Positions 8,148-17,683 of a stretch of 64,000 nucleotides of DNA are shown here, piece by piece. This DNA is from Anaerotignum neopropionicum (GTDB taxonomy: Bacteria > Bacillota > Clostridia > Lachnospirales > Anaerotignaceae). The notes beneath the pieces are model-generated. The model worked only from the letters and a program-made list of their open reading frames with translations. It was not told where the DNA came from and did not search any database. Position 1 is the first letter of the stretch. Every line of letters starts with the position of its first letter. The position numbers were made by a program, and so were the translations under genes. The stretch spans positions 62,001 through 126,000 of the forward strand of contig NZ_LRVM01000004.1 of the NCBI RefSeq assembly GCF_001571775.1, given 5' to 3'.

Positions 8148-9638
8148 TTAGAGTAAAAAACCAACGATAAACATACACAAGGATACTACAAATACAATGT
8201 AACCGCCGTATTTCCAACGAAGATATTGTTTATCCAAGGCAGTTTTTTCTTCAGCAGTAGGCTCAACTGTTTGCAATGTTAATAATTCAAGATCGACTGA
8301 TTCTTGAGGAATAGGGCGCTTACGAACGAAGGCAAAGTAATATAGGATGCAAATTACGTTAAAGCCAAGGTTGTAAGGAAGGGCGCTCATATCAAGAGCC
8401 AATAATGCCAAGATAGCATAAGCTGCGATACTGAAGTATGCACCAAAGGTACCGAAAGGTACTTTGTAAGGGCGGTGCAAATTTGGCTCTTTCTTTTGTA
8501 ACATTAAATAAGAAATATAGCCGATAATGTAGCAGGTCATTTGACAGAATGCACACATCGCTGCCAATACTGCGATAGAACCTGTTGCAATTAATGCGAT
8601 TCCAACGACACCAACTGTTAATATGGAGATATAAGGACTGTTGAATTTTGGATGTAATTTACCAAAAGCCTTAGGCATGGAACCGTCATTTGCCATTACG
8701 TACATATAACGTGCAGGCCCAGTTACGCAGGGGTTCATTGTGGAAAAGTCACCACCAAATGTGATGCCTAAGCAGAGGATTACTAAAGGAATACCAACCA
8801 AACCGGCTGCTTCCATAGAGAAGGCGAAAGGTGCATCAGCAGTTGCCAAACCAGCAAGTGCTTCTGGGGGCGTGATGCCCAATAAGAACCATTGGAATAA
8901 TGCATTTACTCCAAATACGATGAAAGGGGAAATTGTTAAGGCACGAGGGATCGTAATATGAGGGAACTTAACTTCCGCACCCATACCAACTACTGTTTCA
9001 AAACCAGCGAAGCACCACCATACCATCAATACGCATTTTGCAAATGCAGTGATTTCAGCTGGGATACCAGCAAAAACGTAAGAGAAGTTTGTAAAATCCA
9101 TTTCGCGGATTACAGTTGCAAACCATACCAAAGATGCACCCCAGAAGAAAAACATGAAAGCATCCTGCCATTTGCCGGCAATGGCGATGCCACGATAATT
9201 AATAAACACGAATAAAACGAATAAAGCACCAGCAAGGATACGAGGGTCAATGTTATTTGGAAGACCTAAAGCTTCTAATAAACGTTGAAAATAGTTTGCA
9301 AAAGCCAAGGCTTCAGAACCGCCGATACCGATTTGCGCAATAGTATAATTCCAGCTGCAAAACACAGCTACGGGATAGTTAATCGCCCGTTTTGCGTAAG
9401 CATATGTACCACCTGCTAAGGGAAGGGCTGCGCCCATCTCGCCATAAATTGCAGAAGGCCATAATACTAATAAGAAAGCAATGATAGTTGCGATGATGAT
9501 GGAACCGCCCAAGACACCTACTTGAGAAGAACCCACTGTGAACAACCCAACGCCAATTACAGCACCGGCGGTAATGGTTACGCATTCGGGAAGTCCAAGT
9601 GCACGTGTTAAGACTTTGTTATTACGGGTTTCGTTCAT
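8148..9638 (-). CDS. APC-family amino acid permease
   Basis: 496 aa, about 12 predicted membrane segments, from ATG 9638 with GGAGG seven bases upstream. The first segment carries TAGAVIGVGLFTVGS, the unwound Gly-rich substrate loop of the amino acid-polyamine-organocation family, and the second carries GEMGAALPLAGGTYAYAKRA. A proton- or amino-acid-coupled carrier in the cytoplasmic membrane; the substrate cannot be told. It is divergent from the AraC regulator at 9873, which may control it. The long soluble tail near residue 440 (LLTLQTVEPTAEEKTALDK) is charged, and a last membrane segment follows. Confidence 0.88.
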   Translation of the reverse strand: MNETRNNKVLTRALGLPECVTITAGAVIGVGLFTVGSSQVGVLGGSIIIATIIAFLLVLWPSAIYGEMGAALPLAGGTYAYAKRAINYPVAVFCSWNYTIAQIGIGGSEALAFANYFQRLLEALGLPNNIDPRILAGALFVLFVFINYRGIAIAGKWQDAFMFFFWGASLVWFATVIREMDFTNFSYVFAGIPAEITAFAKCVLMVWWCFAGFETVVGMGAEVKFPHITIPRALTISPFIVFGVNALFQWFLLGITPPEALAGLATADAPFAFSMEAAGLVGIPLVILCLGITFGGDFSTMNPCVTGPARYMYVMANDGSMPKAFGKLHPKFNSPYISILTVGVVGIALIATGSIAVLAAMCAFCQMTCYIIGYISYLMLQKKEPNLHRPYKVPFGTFGAYFSIAAYAILALLALDMSALPYNLGFNVICILYYFAFVRKRPIPQESVDLELLTLQTVEPTAEEKTALDKQYLRWKYGGYIVFVVSLCMFIVGFLL

Positions 9639-9872
9639 ATGTTTACCTCCTTTTTATGTGTACTACTTTTGCTACATTACAACGAACTTGTGTCTGACAA
9701 TCGTGCCGCTTTGCCTACTTGAAACCATTTTACCAACTTTTAATATGTAAAGTTTAGCATGTTATTTAAAAAGAAGATGGCATAAATCGGAATTTTAATT
9801 TGCAAAATTATATGTTAAACTAATTTTATTAAGGGGTATGTTCTTATTTTTACTAGCAAGGAGTGGTATTGT

Positions 9873-10745
9873 ATGTCTTTTTTTATAAGTAATAAACAAG
9901 CAGCCAAGTACCGACCAAGTGCGCAACCTTTAGCGCCTATTTTACTTGATGGAACGGGCATACAATTACAACGGCGTATTTTTCCCCACGACCATGAGCA
10001 CCATAATTTCATACTAGATACCTTTGAGATAGCAAACCTAAGTGGCGAAGAATTACATTATCCACTCATCCCCAACGGATATATGTCACTTTATTTTATA
10101 CTGGGAAATAACGCTTCACATGGTTATGTAGGTGGGGTTTTGACTTTTTTGCGTAAACTACGTATTATGCCGCGTTCAGTGGCTTATTGTGTTCACCTGC
10201 ACCCTGATGTGGTACATTGGTTGTTTGACATCCCAGCCAATGACTTAACGGATAGAGCTTTGCCTTTGGAACAATTCTTACCTCAAATAGATGTTTTTTT
10301 AAACGAATTAAAACGAGGAGAGTCTTTCCATGAAAGAAACATTTTGTTGAGTGGCTATTTAAATGGGTTAAATGCTGCTCAATTTTCGCCTATGGCATTG
10401 GTTTCCCGTTGCGTAGGTATTATTCTTGAAAATCAAGGTGTGATTAAGGTGGCCGAAATCGCCGCAATTGTTGGTTGTAGCGAAAGATATCTGAACCGCG
10501 TTTTTCAGGAACATGTTGGTGTTTCTACAAAATTATTTTCGGAAATGACGCAACTCCAATTCTCTCTTCACAATATCCTTGCAACAAGCCCCAAATCCCT
10601 ATTAAATACTGCGGTTTCCTTTGGATATTTTGATCAAACCCATATGAACCGTTCTTACCAAAAGTTTTTAGATTGTACAGCCTGTGATATGCGCTATGCC
10701 AATGCACACAGTCTAACTTGGAATACCATTACCAATATTTTGTAA
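9873..10745 (+). CDS. AraC-family transcriptional regulator
   Basis: 290 aa, good ribosome site (AAGGAG) before ATG 9873. The C-terminal 90 residues hold the two HTH units: VAEIAAIVGCSERYLNRVFQ and then SLLNTAVSFGYFDQTHMNRS, the usual AraC pattern ending in an aromatic Q/F helix. The N-terminal 160 residues resemble the cupin-like sensor region of the DUF6597 type, with His-rich FPHDHEHHNF. Divergent from the APC permease and upstream of two FGGY kinases, so it may sense a transported amine or polyol; inference only. Its last codons (N-I-L-stop) form one side of a 19-base direct repeat that flanks the element 10752-11146. Confidence 0.85.
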   Translation: MSFFISNKQAAKYRPSAQPLAPILLDGTGIQLQRRIFPHDHEHHNFILDTFEIANLSGEELHYPLIPNGYMSLYFILGNNASHGYVGGVLTFLRKLRIMPRSVAYCVHLHPDVVHWLFDIPANDLTDRALPLEQFLPQIDVFLNELKRGESFHERNILLSGYLNGLNAAQFSPMALVSRCVGIILENQGVIKVAEIAAIVGCSERYLNRVFQEHVGVSTKLFSEMTQLQFSLHNILATSPKSLLNTAVSFGYFDQTHMNRSYQKFLDCTACDMRYANAHSLTWNTITNIL

Positions 10746-11165
10746 ATATCTCAGACTGAAGACAAAGCCAAACCCTTGAGGGATTTCCCCTCAAACATCC
10801 ACAAGGGTTTGGGTCATCCCAGCTACGCTGTCTGCCCAATCTTGGCAGTGAGGGGTCATCACTTTTGCTGCGCAAAAGCCAGCTACGCTGTCTGCCCAAT
10901 CTTGGCAGTGAGGGGTCATCACTTTTGCTGCGCAAAAGCCAGCTACGCTGTCTGCCCAATCTTGGCGGTGAGGGGTCATCACTTTTGCTACGCTAAAGCT
11001 ATCCTTGGGACAGATGTTACTTCTTTGCCTTTGCAATCTTGATCACCCAACCCCGCATAGAATGCGGGCTCATAAAAGTTTTTGGTCTTGCTTTTTTCAA
11101 AAAGCAAGTGGGTTTGGGCAACGCCCAAGGTTTGTCTTCGCTTTGCAATATTTTATAAATATCTT
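10733..11165. mobile_element. Non-coding repeat element flanked by 19-bp direct repeats
   Basis: CAATATTTTGTAAATATCT at 10733-10751 recurs at 11147-11165 with one mismatch, consistent with a target duplication. The first copy covers the araC stop codon. The inserted ~395 bases are rich in hairpins: CCAAACCCTTG/CAAGGGTTTGG (10763-10813), CCGCAT/ATGCGG (about 11055-11069) and a perfect CTTGCTTTTT/AAAAAGCAAG (11086-11107). Near the two ends GAAGACAAA appears in inverted orientation. No protein-coding frame is credible. A related copy, without the flanks, lies at 62482-62645. I infer a miniature, structured, mobilisable element. Confidence 0.6.
10821..11000. repeat. Three tandem 60-bp repeats
   Basis: Unit starts AGCTACGCTGTCTGCCCAAT; copies at 10821-10880, 10881-10940 and 10941-11000. 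The first two are identical and the third differs at several positions near its end. Each unit contains the hairpin CTTTTGC-tgc-GCAAAAG. No unique spacers, so not a CRISPR array. Confidence 0.9.
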
Positions 11166-11185
11166 TATTATGTGGAGGAATCTCT

Positions 11186-12682
11186 ATGACAAAAAAATAC
11201 TACTTAGGAATTGACCAAGGAACAACCGGTACCACTGCAATTTTATTTGATGAGAATTGGACTTTGGCAGCAAGAGGATACAAGGAAATTACCCAAATTT
11301 ACCCAAGAGCAGGATGGGTGGAGCATGATGCCATTGAAGTTTGGGAATCGATTATGTCCGCAACGAGACAAGCAATGTTGCTTGTTGGTGCAATGCCCAA
11401 AGAAATCACTTGTATTGGTCTTGATCATGAAGGGGAAACCGTTGTTTTGTGGGATAAATTAACCGGCGTACCTGTATACAATGCAATCGTTTGGCAAGAT
11501 AGAAGAACTGCTAGACATGCTGATGAACTAAGCGAAAAATACGCAGATCTTGTGCGTAACAACACAGGCTTAATTATCGATTCTTACTTTAGTGCAACAA
11601 AAATCCAATGGATTTTAGATAATGTGCCTGAAGCTGGAGAATTAATGAAAAAAGGGCAGCTTCTGGCGGGAAATATGGATGCATGGTTAATTTGGAAGAT
11701 GACCCACGGGAAAGTGCATATTACGGATGCGTCCACTGCTTCAAGAACGATGCTTTTCAACATTCATAAAGGAGAATGGGATCAGGATATTTTGGATCTA
11801 TTACATATTGACCGTAGCGTTATGCCTACGATTTGTGATAGTGCTATGATTTACGGCTACAGCGATGCCATGGATTTTATGGGGATTCGTGCACCGATTT
11901 CCGGCGTAATGGTTGATCAACAAGCAGCCTTGTTTGGACAAAATTGCATCACTTCTGGTTCCGTAAAAACAACCTATGGAACGGGATGCTTTATGTTGAT
12001 GAACACTGGAGATAAACCAATTTATTCTCCGAATGGAATTTTGACTACGGTTGCTTGGCAATTAAACGGGAAATGTTCCTATGCCCTGGATGGAGGGATT
12101 TATATTTCTGGTGCGGCAACCCAATGGCTAAGAGATGGCTTGAAAATCATTAAATCTGCCGCTGAAACAGAAGCCATGGCAAGACAGGCAGGGGACAATG
12201 GAGGCGTGTATTTTGTGCCTTCCTTTACAGGCTTAGCCGCTCCTTATTGGGATTCCTACGCAAGGGGGATGATGATTGGTATTACTGGAGGCACCACTCA
12301 AGAGCACATTGTGCGTGCCACATTGGAATCCACTGCATACCAAGTGAAAGATGTTTTGGATGTGATGGAAAAAGATTCTGGTGTTCCGATTACTACTATG
12401 CGTTGTGATGGTGGCGCAGTTGCGAACCAATTTTTAATGCAATTTCAATCGGATATTTTAGGTATTCCTTTGGAAATTCCAGAAATTACCGATACCACAG
12501 CCCTTGGTGCAGCATATATGGCGGCGATGGGCATTGGCGAATTTTCTTCACCGGAAGAAGTTTCTCATTTTTGGAAAATTTCAAGATACTATGAACCGCG
12601 TATGAATAAAGATCAAAGAGACTCTCTATTATTCAACTGGCACAGAGCCGTAGAAAGATCACAGCATTGGATTTTAGATTAA
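11186..12682 (+). CDS. Glycerol-kinase-like FGGY carbohydrate kinase (copy 1)
   Basis: 498 aa, AGGAATC ribosome region before ATG 11186. Full-length FGGY fold: YLGIDQGTTGTTAILFD is the phosphate-1 loop, and GTGCFMLMNTG and GGAVANQFLMQFQSDILG are the family's second and third nucleotide motifs. The overall match is to glycerol kinase (IYPRAGWVEHD, NAIVWQDRRT, IDSYFSATK, VDQQAALFGQ). However, the glycerol-binding NQRET of E. coli GlpK reads DHEGET here, so the Arg that contacts the substrate is a Gly; the Glu, Tyr and Asp ligands remain. The true substrate may be another small polyol. A terminator separates it from the second copy. No glycerol facilitator or dehydrogenase is nearby. Confidence 0.85.
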   Translation: MTKKYYLGIDQGTTGTTAILFDENWTLAARGYKEITQIYPRAGWVEHDAIEVWESIMSATRQAMLLVGAMPKEITCIGLDHEGETVVLWDKLTGVPVYNAIVWQDRRTARHADELSEKYADLVRNNTGLIIDSYFSATKIQWILDNVPEAGELMKKGQLLAGNMDAWLIWKMTHGKVHITDASTASRTMLFNIHKGEWDQDILDLLHIDRSVMPTICDSAMIYGYSDAMDFMGIRAPISGVMVDQQAALFGQNCITSGSVKTTYGTGCFMLMNTGDKPIYSPNGILTTVAWQLNGKCSYALDGGIYISGAATQWLRDGLKIIKSAAETEAMARQAGDNGGVYFVPSFTGLAAPYWDSYARGMMIGITGGTTQEHIVRATLESTAYQVKDVLDVMEKDSGVPITTMRCDGGAVANQFLMQFQSDILGIPLEIPEITDTTALGAAYMAAMGIGEFSSPEEVSHFWKISRYYEPRMNKDQRDSLLFNWHRAVERSQHWILD

Positions 12683-12703
12683 TCGAAGGCGTAATCTTTT
12701 AAA

Positions 12704-12738
12704 TTGTGCAGCCTATTGTTTTTGGCTGCACAATTTTT
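12704..12738 (+). terminator. Rho-independent terminator of kinase copy 1
   Basis: Perfect 10-bp stem TTGTGCAGCC / GGCTGCACAA, ten-base loop, then TTTTTAT. It lies 22 bases after the stop codon. Confidence 0.9.
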
Positions 12739-12844
12739 ATACAATCTATACAAAATTTGATTTCCCTTGATTGTTTTTATTCTTTGCGTTAAAATTTATT
12801 GGAAGAGAAATAGAGGTTTTGGACAAGAAAAGGGCGGAAAGTAT

Positions 12845-14341
12845 ATGGGAGCAAAATATTATTTAGGATTAGATCAAGGAACAACTGGCGTGACCGCCAT
12901 TCTTTTTGACCAAGAATGGCATGTGGTTTCAAGGGGATATGAAAAAATCTCCCTGCTTTATCCAAAGACTGGTTGGGTTGAACATAACCCGAAAGAAGTT
13001 TGGAACAGTGTCCTTGCGGCAACAGCGCAGGCGCTGGGGAATATTGGTGTGAGTGCTTCATCTTTACTTTGTATCGGTTTAAATCATGAAGGCGAAACTG
13101 TTTTGGCATGGAATAGAGCTACAGGGGAGCCGATTTATAACGCAATTGTTTGGCAAGATAGAAGAACTTCCCGACGTGCTGATTTGATGGCTGATGAATA
13201 CAACGATTTGGTGCATAATAAAACTGGGTTATTAATTGATTCGTATTTTACTGCACCAAAATTACAATGGATCATGGAAAATGTGCCTGAAGCAAAAACT
13301 TTGGCTGGACAAGGAAACCTATTGATTGGCACCATTGATACTTGGATGGTTTGGAAGATGACCCATGGGCAGATTCATGTAACTGATGCATCTACTGCAT
13401 CAAGAACGTTACTGTTTAACATTCATACTGGAGATTGGGATGAAGATTTGTTGCAACTGTTTGACATTCCAATAAATGCTTTACCCGAAATCAAAGACAG
13501 TGCCTGCATTTATGGTCATACGGATCCCCTTGATTTTTTGGGTGCCAATATTCCGATTTCAGGTATTTTGGTAGACCAACAGGCTGCGTTGGCAGGACAA
13601 GCTTGTGTCACTCCTGGTACCATTAAAACCACCTATGGCACAGGTTGTTTTATGCTGATGAATTCTGGTGAAACTGCTGTTTGCGCAGGGAGCGGACTTT
13701 TGCCCACAGTTGCGTGGCAATTAAAAGGAAAGCGCACCTATGCCCTTGATGGCGGTGTATATATAACAGGTGGCGCAGTAAAATGGTTGCATGATAATTT
13801 GAATATTATTTCATCCTTCCAAGAAACCGAAAGTATGGCAATGTCAGTACCTGATAACGGGGGAGTTTTTTTTGTACCAGCTTTTACGGGGCTTGCTGCG
13901 CCCCACTGGGATTCTTATGCCTCTGGCATGCTGATTGGATTAACGGGTGCTACGGAAAAAGCGCATATTGTACGTGCCACCTTGGAGGCAACCGCATATC
14001 AGGTTCGTGATGTTCTTGATATTATGTCAAAAGATGCAAAGGTGCCAATTACGGTAATGCGCTGCAATGGCGGACCAACAACAAATCGTTTTTTGATGCA
14101 ATTTCAAGCAGATATTTTGGGTATTCCTCTGGATATTCCGCAAGTGGCGGATACGACTGCTTTGGGTGCTGCTTTTATGGGAGCGGTGGGGATTGGCGAG
14201 TATAGCTCCATAGATGATATTTCTAATATTTGGAAATTGCATCATCGTTATGAGCCCAAAATGAGTGCAGACCAACGGGACACGCTTCTTTACAATTGGC
14301 ATAGAGCGGTGGAACGTGCGAAATATTGGCGAGAAGATTAG
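12845..14341 (+). CDS. Glycerol-kinase-like FGGY carbohydrate kinase (copy 2)
   Basis: 498 aa from ATG 12845 (GGGCGG upstream); the same start context and length as copy 1, so earlier in-frame starts are not used. YLGLDQGTTGVTAILFD and GTGCFMLMNSG are intact. Clearly a paralogue of 11186-12682, from an old duplication (many substitutions throughout). It carries the same change in the substrate loop (NHEGET in place of NQRET), so the Arg is absent in both. Conservation of this change in two diverged copies argues for a shared altered specificity and not for decay. A terminator follows at 14374. Confidence 0.85.
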   Translation: MGAKYYLGLDQGTTGVTAILFDQEWHVVSRGYEKISLLYPKTGWVEHNPKEVWNSVLAATAQALGNIGVSASSLLCIGLNHEGETVLAWNRATGEPIYNAIVWQDRRTSRRADLMADEYNDLVHNKTGLLIDSYFTAPKLQWIMENVPEAKTLAGQGNLLIGTIDTWMVWKMTHGQIHVTDASTASRTLLFNIHTGDWDEDLLQLFDIPINALPEIKDSACIYGHTDPLDFLGANIPISGILVDQQAALAGQACVTPGTIKTTYGTGCFMLMNSGETAVCAGSGLLPTVAWQLKGKRTYALDGGVYITGGAVKWLHDNLNIISSFQETESMAMSVPDNGGVFFVPAFTGLAAPHWDSYASGMLIGLTGATEKAHIVRATLEATAYQVRDVLDIMSKDAKVPITVMRCNGGPTTNRFLMQFQADILGIPLDIPQVADTTALGAAFMGAVGIGEYSSIDDISNIWKLHHRYEPKMSADQRDTLLYNWHRAVERAKYWRED

Positions 14342-14373
14342 AGCTGATTTTTACAATTTTTTAACCATATTTT

Positions 14374-14420
14374 GCCACGAAAGCGTATGGAAGTAGGATT
14401 CCTGTTTTCGTGGCTTTTTT
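14374..14420 (+). terminator. Terminator after kinase copy 2
   Basis: GCCACGAAA pairs with TTTCGTGGC around a 28-base loop, followed by TTTTTT. Confidence 0.85.
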
Positions 14421-14556
14421 ATTATTTATTTCTTGCAAACTACGAAATTTAGAGGCTTTTATGTCCTTTAATTTAGAACAAGTATTTTAAAAGACGAATA
14501 TATTGCTATCCCTGGGATTTAGGAGTTCTGATTTTTACCTGTTTTCTTCGGTTTCG

Positions 14557-14584
14557 TTGACTTTAAAAGCAAAACTGCTATGAT
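14557..14584 (+). promoter_or_regulatory. Sigma-A promoter of the aminotransferase gene
   Basis: TTGACT, 16-base spacer, TATGAT; about 94 bases before the ATG at 14678. The remaining bases of this intergenic stretch (14421-14556) show nothing else. Confidence 0.65.
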
Positions 14585-14677
14585 GAAGTTAAGGAAAATT
14601 CAAAGGGTTTTTTCCTAAAAAAAAACAAAAAATAACAACCAATTTGAGCCGATGAATTCTTTGGGAGGTAACGCAAC

Positions 14678-15775
14678 ATGAGCATGACAAAATTATTTAG
14701 CCCAGGTCCTGTTTTAGTAAAAGACAATGTAAGACATGCATTATTACACTATGATATCTGCCATCGTAGTGTAGAATTTGAAGAAATGTTTGTAGACACA
14801 CAAAAGAAAATCAATATGCTTTTTAACGCAGATGATAGCTATGAAAGTTTAATTATCTCTGGTTCTGGTACTTCTTCCAATGAAACCGTCCTTTCTTCTT
14901 TATTTACGGAAGGCGAAGGCGTTCTTTTGATTCGCAACGGCATGTTTGGCGAACGCTTGTTAGAAATTATTACAAAATACAAAACACCTTTGACAGACAT
15001 AGCTTTTCCCTGGGGCGCTTATCCTGACGTTGCTGTAATAGAAAATGCGATTGCACAAAGCAGTAATGTAAAGGTAGTGGCAATGGTATTCCATGAAACG
15101 TGTACAGGAATGATTAACCCTGTAAAAGCGGTTGGGGAATTGTGTAAAAAATACAACAAAATTTTCTTTGTTGACTGCGTGTCCGCTGCGGGCGGTGAAA
15201 ATATTGACGTTGTGGAAAATAATATTTCCATTTGTACATCTGTTGGTGGTAAATGCGTTGGTGCATTCCCCGGTTCTGCATATGTTTGCGCAAAACGTGA
15301 AATTTTGGAAGCGTTGACTGCTGACCAATGCAAGAATGTATACTTAAGCTTGTTCAAACACTATCAAAGTGCAGTAACGGCACATCAAACACCAAATACA
15401 CCCAATGTAACTTTATTTTGGCCGTTAAATGTTGCTTTGACAAATATATTTGAAGATGAAACTTTGGCGGGCAGAATTGCTCGTTATCAAAAATGTGCTG
15501 AAATTATTCGTGAAGGCCTTGTAGCTTTGGATTGCCGTTTGCTGTTAGATGAACACATGGCGAATACGGTAACATCGGTATTTTTACCTGCTGGTGTTGA
15601 TAACACAGCTTTTCTTATTGAAATGGAAAAACGAGGATATACATTTTATGCTGGCAAAGGTGATTATGCAAAACAAGGTATGATTCAAGTTGCAAATATG
15701 GGCGAAATTTATGAAGAAGATTGTTATAATATGTTAGAAGTTTTCGCAGTGGTTTTGATAAAAATGCAAAGCTAA
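14678..15775 (+). CDS. Class V pyridoxal-phosphate aminotransferase
   Basis: 365 aa, strong GGGAGG ribosome site. Fold type I, class V family: LFSPGPVLV near the N-terminus, CHRSVEFEEMF, GSGTSSNETVLSS (PLP phosphate loop), FHETCTGMINP, FFVDCVSAAGG (the Asp that pairs with the PLP ring nitrogen) and TSVGGKCVGAFPGSA with the Schiff-base Lys. It resembles 2-aminoethylphosphonate:pyruvate, serine:glyoxylate and related aminotransferases; the exact substrates cannot be assigned. Own promoter upstream and a perfect terminator downstream make it a one-gene unit. Nearby there is a permease and, further on, a hydrolase for carbamoyl-type substrates, so amine or purine nitrogen salvage is possible, but that is speculation. 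Confidence 0.8.
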   Translation: MSMTKLFSPGPVLVKDNVRHALLHYDICHRSVEFEEMFVDTQKKINMLFNADDSYESLIISGSGTSSNETVLSSLFTEGEGVLLIRNGMFGERLLEIITKYKTPLTDIAFPWGAYPDVAVIENAIAQSSNVKVVAMVFHETCTGMINPVKAVGELCKKYNKIFFVDCVSAAGGENIDVVENNISICTSVGGKCVGAFPGSAYVCAKREILEALTADQCKNVYLSLFKHYQSAVTAHQTPNTPNVTLFWPLNVALTNIFEDETLAGRIARYQKCAEIIREGLVALDCRLLLDEHMANTVTSVFLPAGVDNTAFLIEMEKRGYTFYAGKGDYAKQGMIQVANMGEIYEEDCYNMLEVFAVVLIKMQS

Positions 15776-15837
15776 AATTAACAGATATAGAGGAAAAATT
15801 CTACCTTTCCATATAATATTTAGAACCAGTATTCAAT

Positions 15838-15886
15838 AAAAAAGCAAAAGACAAGGTTACCGATACGCCTTGTCTTTTGCTTTTTT
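15838..15886 (+). terminator. Terminator after the aminotransferase
   Basis: AAAGCAAAAGACAAGG and its exact inverse form a long perfect stem around an 11-base loop, followed by a T-run; strong and probably active in both directions. Bases 15887-16147 show nothing further. Confidence 0.9.
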
Positions 15887-16147
15887 GCAATACAAAAACG
15901 ATTGATTGATGTTCTTATATAATAAAATTAATGCAATATTCCACAGTTCATTTTTTTGAAAAAACCTTTGACAATAGATGTAAAGTATAAAAATATTCCG
16001 AGAAAGAAAACTGCAATACAGAGTTCCTCAGGGAGAATGGATCTTTTCTTTTTAATTTGTACAGTTTATTATACCTTATCTAATGATTGAGCAAACAGAA
16101 GTCCATAATATATAAAAATTTGAGGCAAAAATAGCGTAAAAGGGAAA

Positions 16148-16177
16148 CGGCAGACATGAAATCGTCACTGTCTGCCG
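16148..16177 (-). terminator. Terminator of the DUF2812 gene
   Basis: CGGCAGAC / GTCTGCCG, perfect 8-bp stem. On the minus strand it is followed by TTTCCCTTTT and lies about 90 bases after the stop. Confidence 0.6.
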
Positions 16178-16263
16178 ATAGATATTATCTACTTCATCAT
16201 GGTTTAAAGATATCTCTATGGCACATGGAAAAAATTTTTGTATATTGTTTGATCCTAATATTT

Positions 16264-17502
16264 TCAATAAGAAAGCAGGAGTTCCACAACTTGTTGCTTT
16301 GTTACACCGGAAGGAGGGGTACAGAGATAAACAATATTATCAACCTGATATAAAATAGTATTTGTTTTTTCCAGGCTATAATAGGTAATACCATTAAAGT
16401 TATTCTGCTTAAAATAATCATTTTGTTCTTTTTGAGTTTGAAAAAATAAATAGTTAAATATTGGTTTGGCGAGGATTTTTGACTTCATTTTTGTACGATT
16501 TGTAAATACAGACAAATCCTGAAATTCTTCAGCATAGAGAGTATTATTCCCTAATATTGAGTTATTTTCTTTAATTGCATTTTTAAAACCTGTTACTGTT
16601 ACAAAATCATTGAGATGGGCAACAGGTAAAAGATAGCTTTCTGTAAGCAGTTGATCTGCTCTTTTTTTACCATTAATAAAACTATTTTCCTGCAAACGAT
16701 GCACTGATAAAGGGATTAGTATGATCAATATCAGGCCCATAATACAAATTACAGGAATTAATTTTTTATTGTTTTCTTGGGATGTTTTTGTTCCCTTTGA
16801 TACTGTGACTAAAATAATAGATCCAATTGCAACAACAAGAATAGGAAGAAGTAAATAACTTAGCATGGAACTTTGATTCCTTGCCTGTAAAAATATTGCC
16901 AAAATAAAGAAGCTAAATATCATTACATCATGAATGAGGTTTCTTTTGCTATGGATACATATCGAATTAATTCTGTCTTTTTTTAAAAAAATTGCATTGA
17001 CGATATGGTAAAAAATTAAAAACAAGATAACTCCTGTTAATACAATATAAATGTCAGTAAGAAGTATACAATATAATATGGCTGGGGTAGTGAATAATTT
17101 TATAAGTACAATCGTAAGGAGCGCAACGAATACAAGAGATGTTATTAAACTGGTCTTTTTCACGGATTCTGGCAATCCTTCTTCTAATGCTGGAATTTCT
17201 GGATTTGGGTTGTCACTGGAAAAAATGTAACATCCTTTGCTTTTACCTATGGCATACCAGCCATTTTCCATATATTCGTTTAATCGATGTTTTGGGAATT
17301 TTCTAAAATTTAATATGGATGATACGGCATAAGGGTCTACAATATAGTGTAGATCTTTATTTTCCGTTCGCTCAAAGCCGGCCAAAGGTCCCTTGCACCA
17401 GCGTAGACGCCACCCTTGTTGAAGCATTTTATTTAAAAAATTCTCCATTTTGTGGTAATCCTCGGGGCCGAAGGAAAATATTTTTATGCAAGTCTGGTTC
17501 AT
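16264..17502 (-). CDS. DUF2812-domain membrane protein
   Basis: 412 aa. Residues 1-100 form a DUF2812 domain: FSFGPEDYHKMENFLNKML, GWRLRWCKGPLAGFER and YAVSSILNFRKF followed by NGWYAIGKSKGCYIFSS. Five or six hydrophobic segments follow between about 118 and 285, then a soluble C-terminal domain (about 290-412) with AHLNDFVTVTGFKNAI and VYLCTPPSGVTKQQVVE. The function of the family is not known; members usually sit beside PadR regulators, but none is adjacent here. It stands alone between the aminotransferase and the sigma-54 operon, with its own terminator downstream. Confidence 0.75.
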   Translation of the reverse strand: MNQTCIKIFSFGPEDYHKMENFLNKMLQQGWRLRWCKGPLAGFERTENKDLHYIVDPYAVSSILNFRKFPKHRLNEYMENGWYAIGKSKGCYIFSSDNPNPEIPALEEGLPESVKKTSLITSLVFVALLTIVLIKLFTTPAILYCILLTDIYIVLTGVILFLIFYHIVNAIFLKKDRINSICIHSKRNLIHDVMIFSFFILAIFLQARNQSSMLSYLLLPILVVAIGSIILVTVSKGTKTSQENNKKLIPVICIMGLILIILIPLSVHRLQENSFINGKKRADQLLTESYLLPVAHLNDFVTVTGFKNAIKENNSILGNNTLYAEEFQDLSVFTNRTKMKSKILAKPIFNYLFFQTQKEQNDYFKQNNFNGITYYSLEKTNTILYQVDNIVYLCTPPSGVTKQQVVELLLSY

Positions 17503-17547
17503 AGAATCATCCTTTCTAAATAAAAAAACAGAGTACTTTTAATTTTT

Positions 17548-17592
17548 TATCAAGGTATAGTTTCAATTCACTTTTGAAAATATACCTTGATA
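17548..17592. repeat. Perfect 12-bp inverted repeat
   Basis: TATCAAGGTATA and TATACCTTGATA are 21 bases apart, upstream of the DUF2812 gene. It may be an operator for that gene or an extra hairpin at the end of the sigma-54 operon. Confidence 0.55.
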
Positions 17593-17593
17593 G

Positions 17594-17627
17594 AAAAAGC
17601 GGGCGGCGGGATTTGGCACCGCCACCC
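17594..17627 (-). terminator. Terminator of the sigma-54 operon
   Basis: On the minus strand GGGTGGCGG pairs with CCGCCGCCC (one G-U), followed by CTTTTTC. It lies about 60 bases after the stop of 17684-18364. Confidence 0.75.
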
Positions 17628-17683
17628 CAATAAATTTACTGATTTTCATTGGCACAATTGAAGTTCAATATGACAAAGTTTGT

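Noticed and set aside
10821-11000. Possible CRISPR array
   Set aside because: The 60-base units are contiguous with no unique spacers, and no cas gene is near.
10791-11042. Open frames of 76-88 aa on both strands in the tandem repeat
   Set aside because: They are products of the 60-base periodicity (a multiple of three), with no ribosome site and no family.
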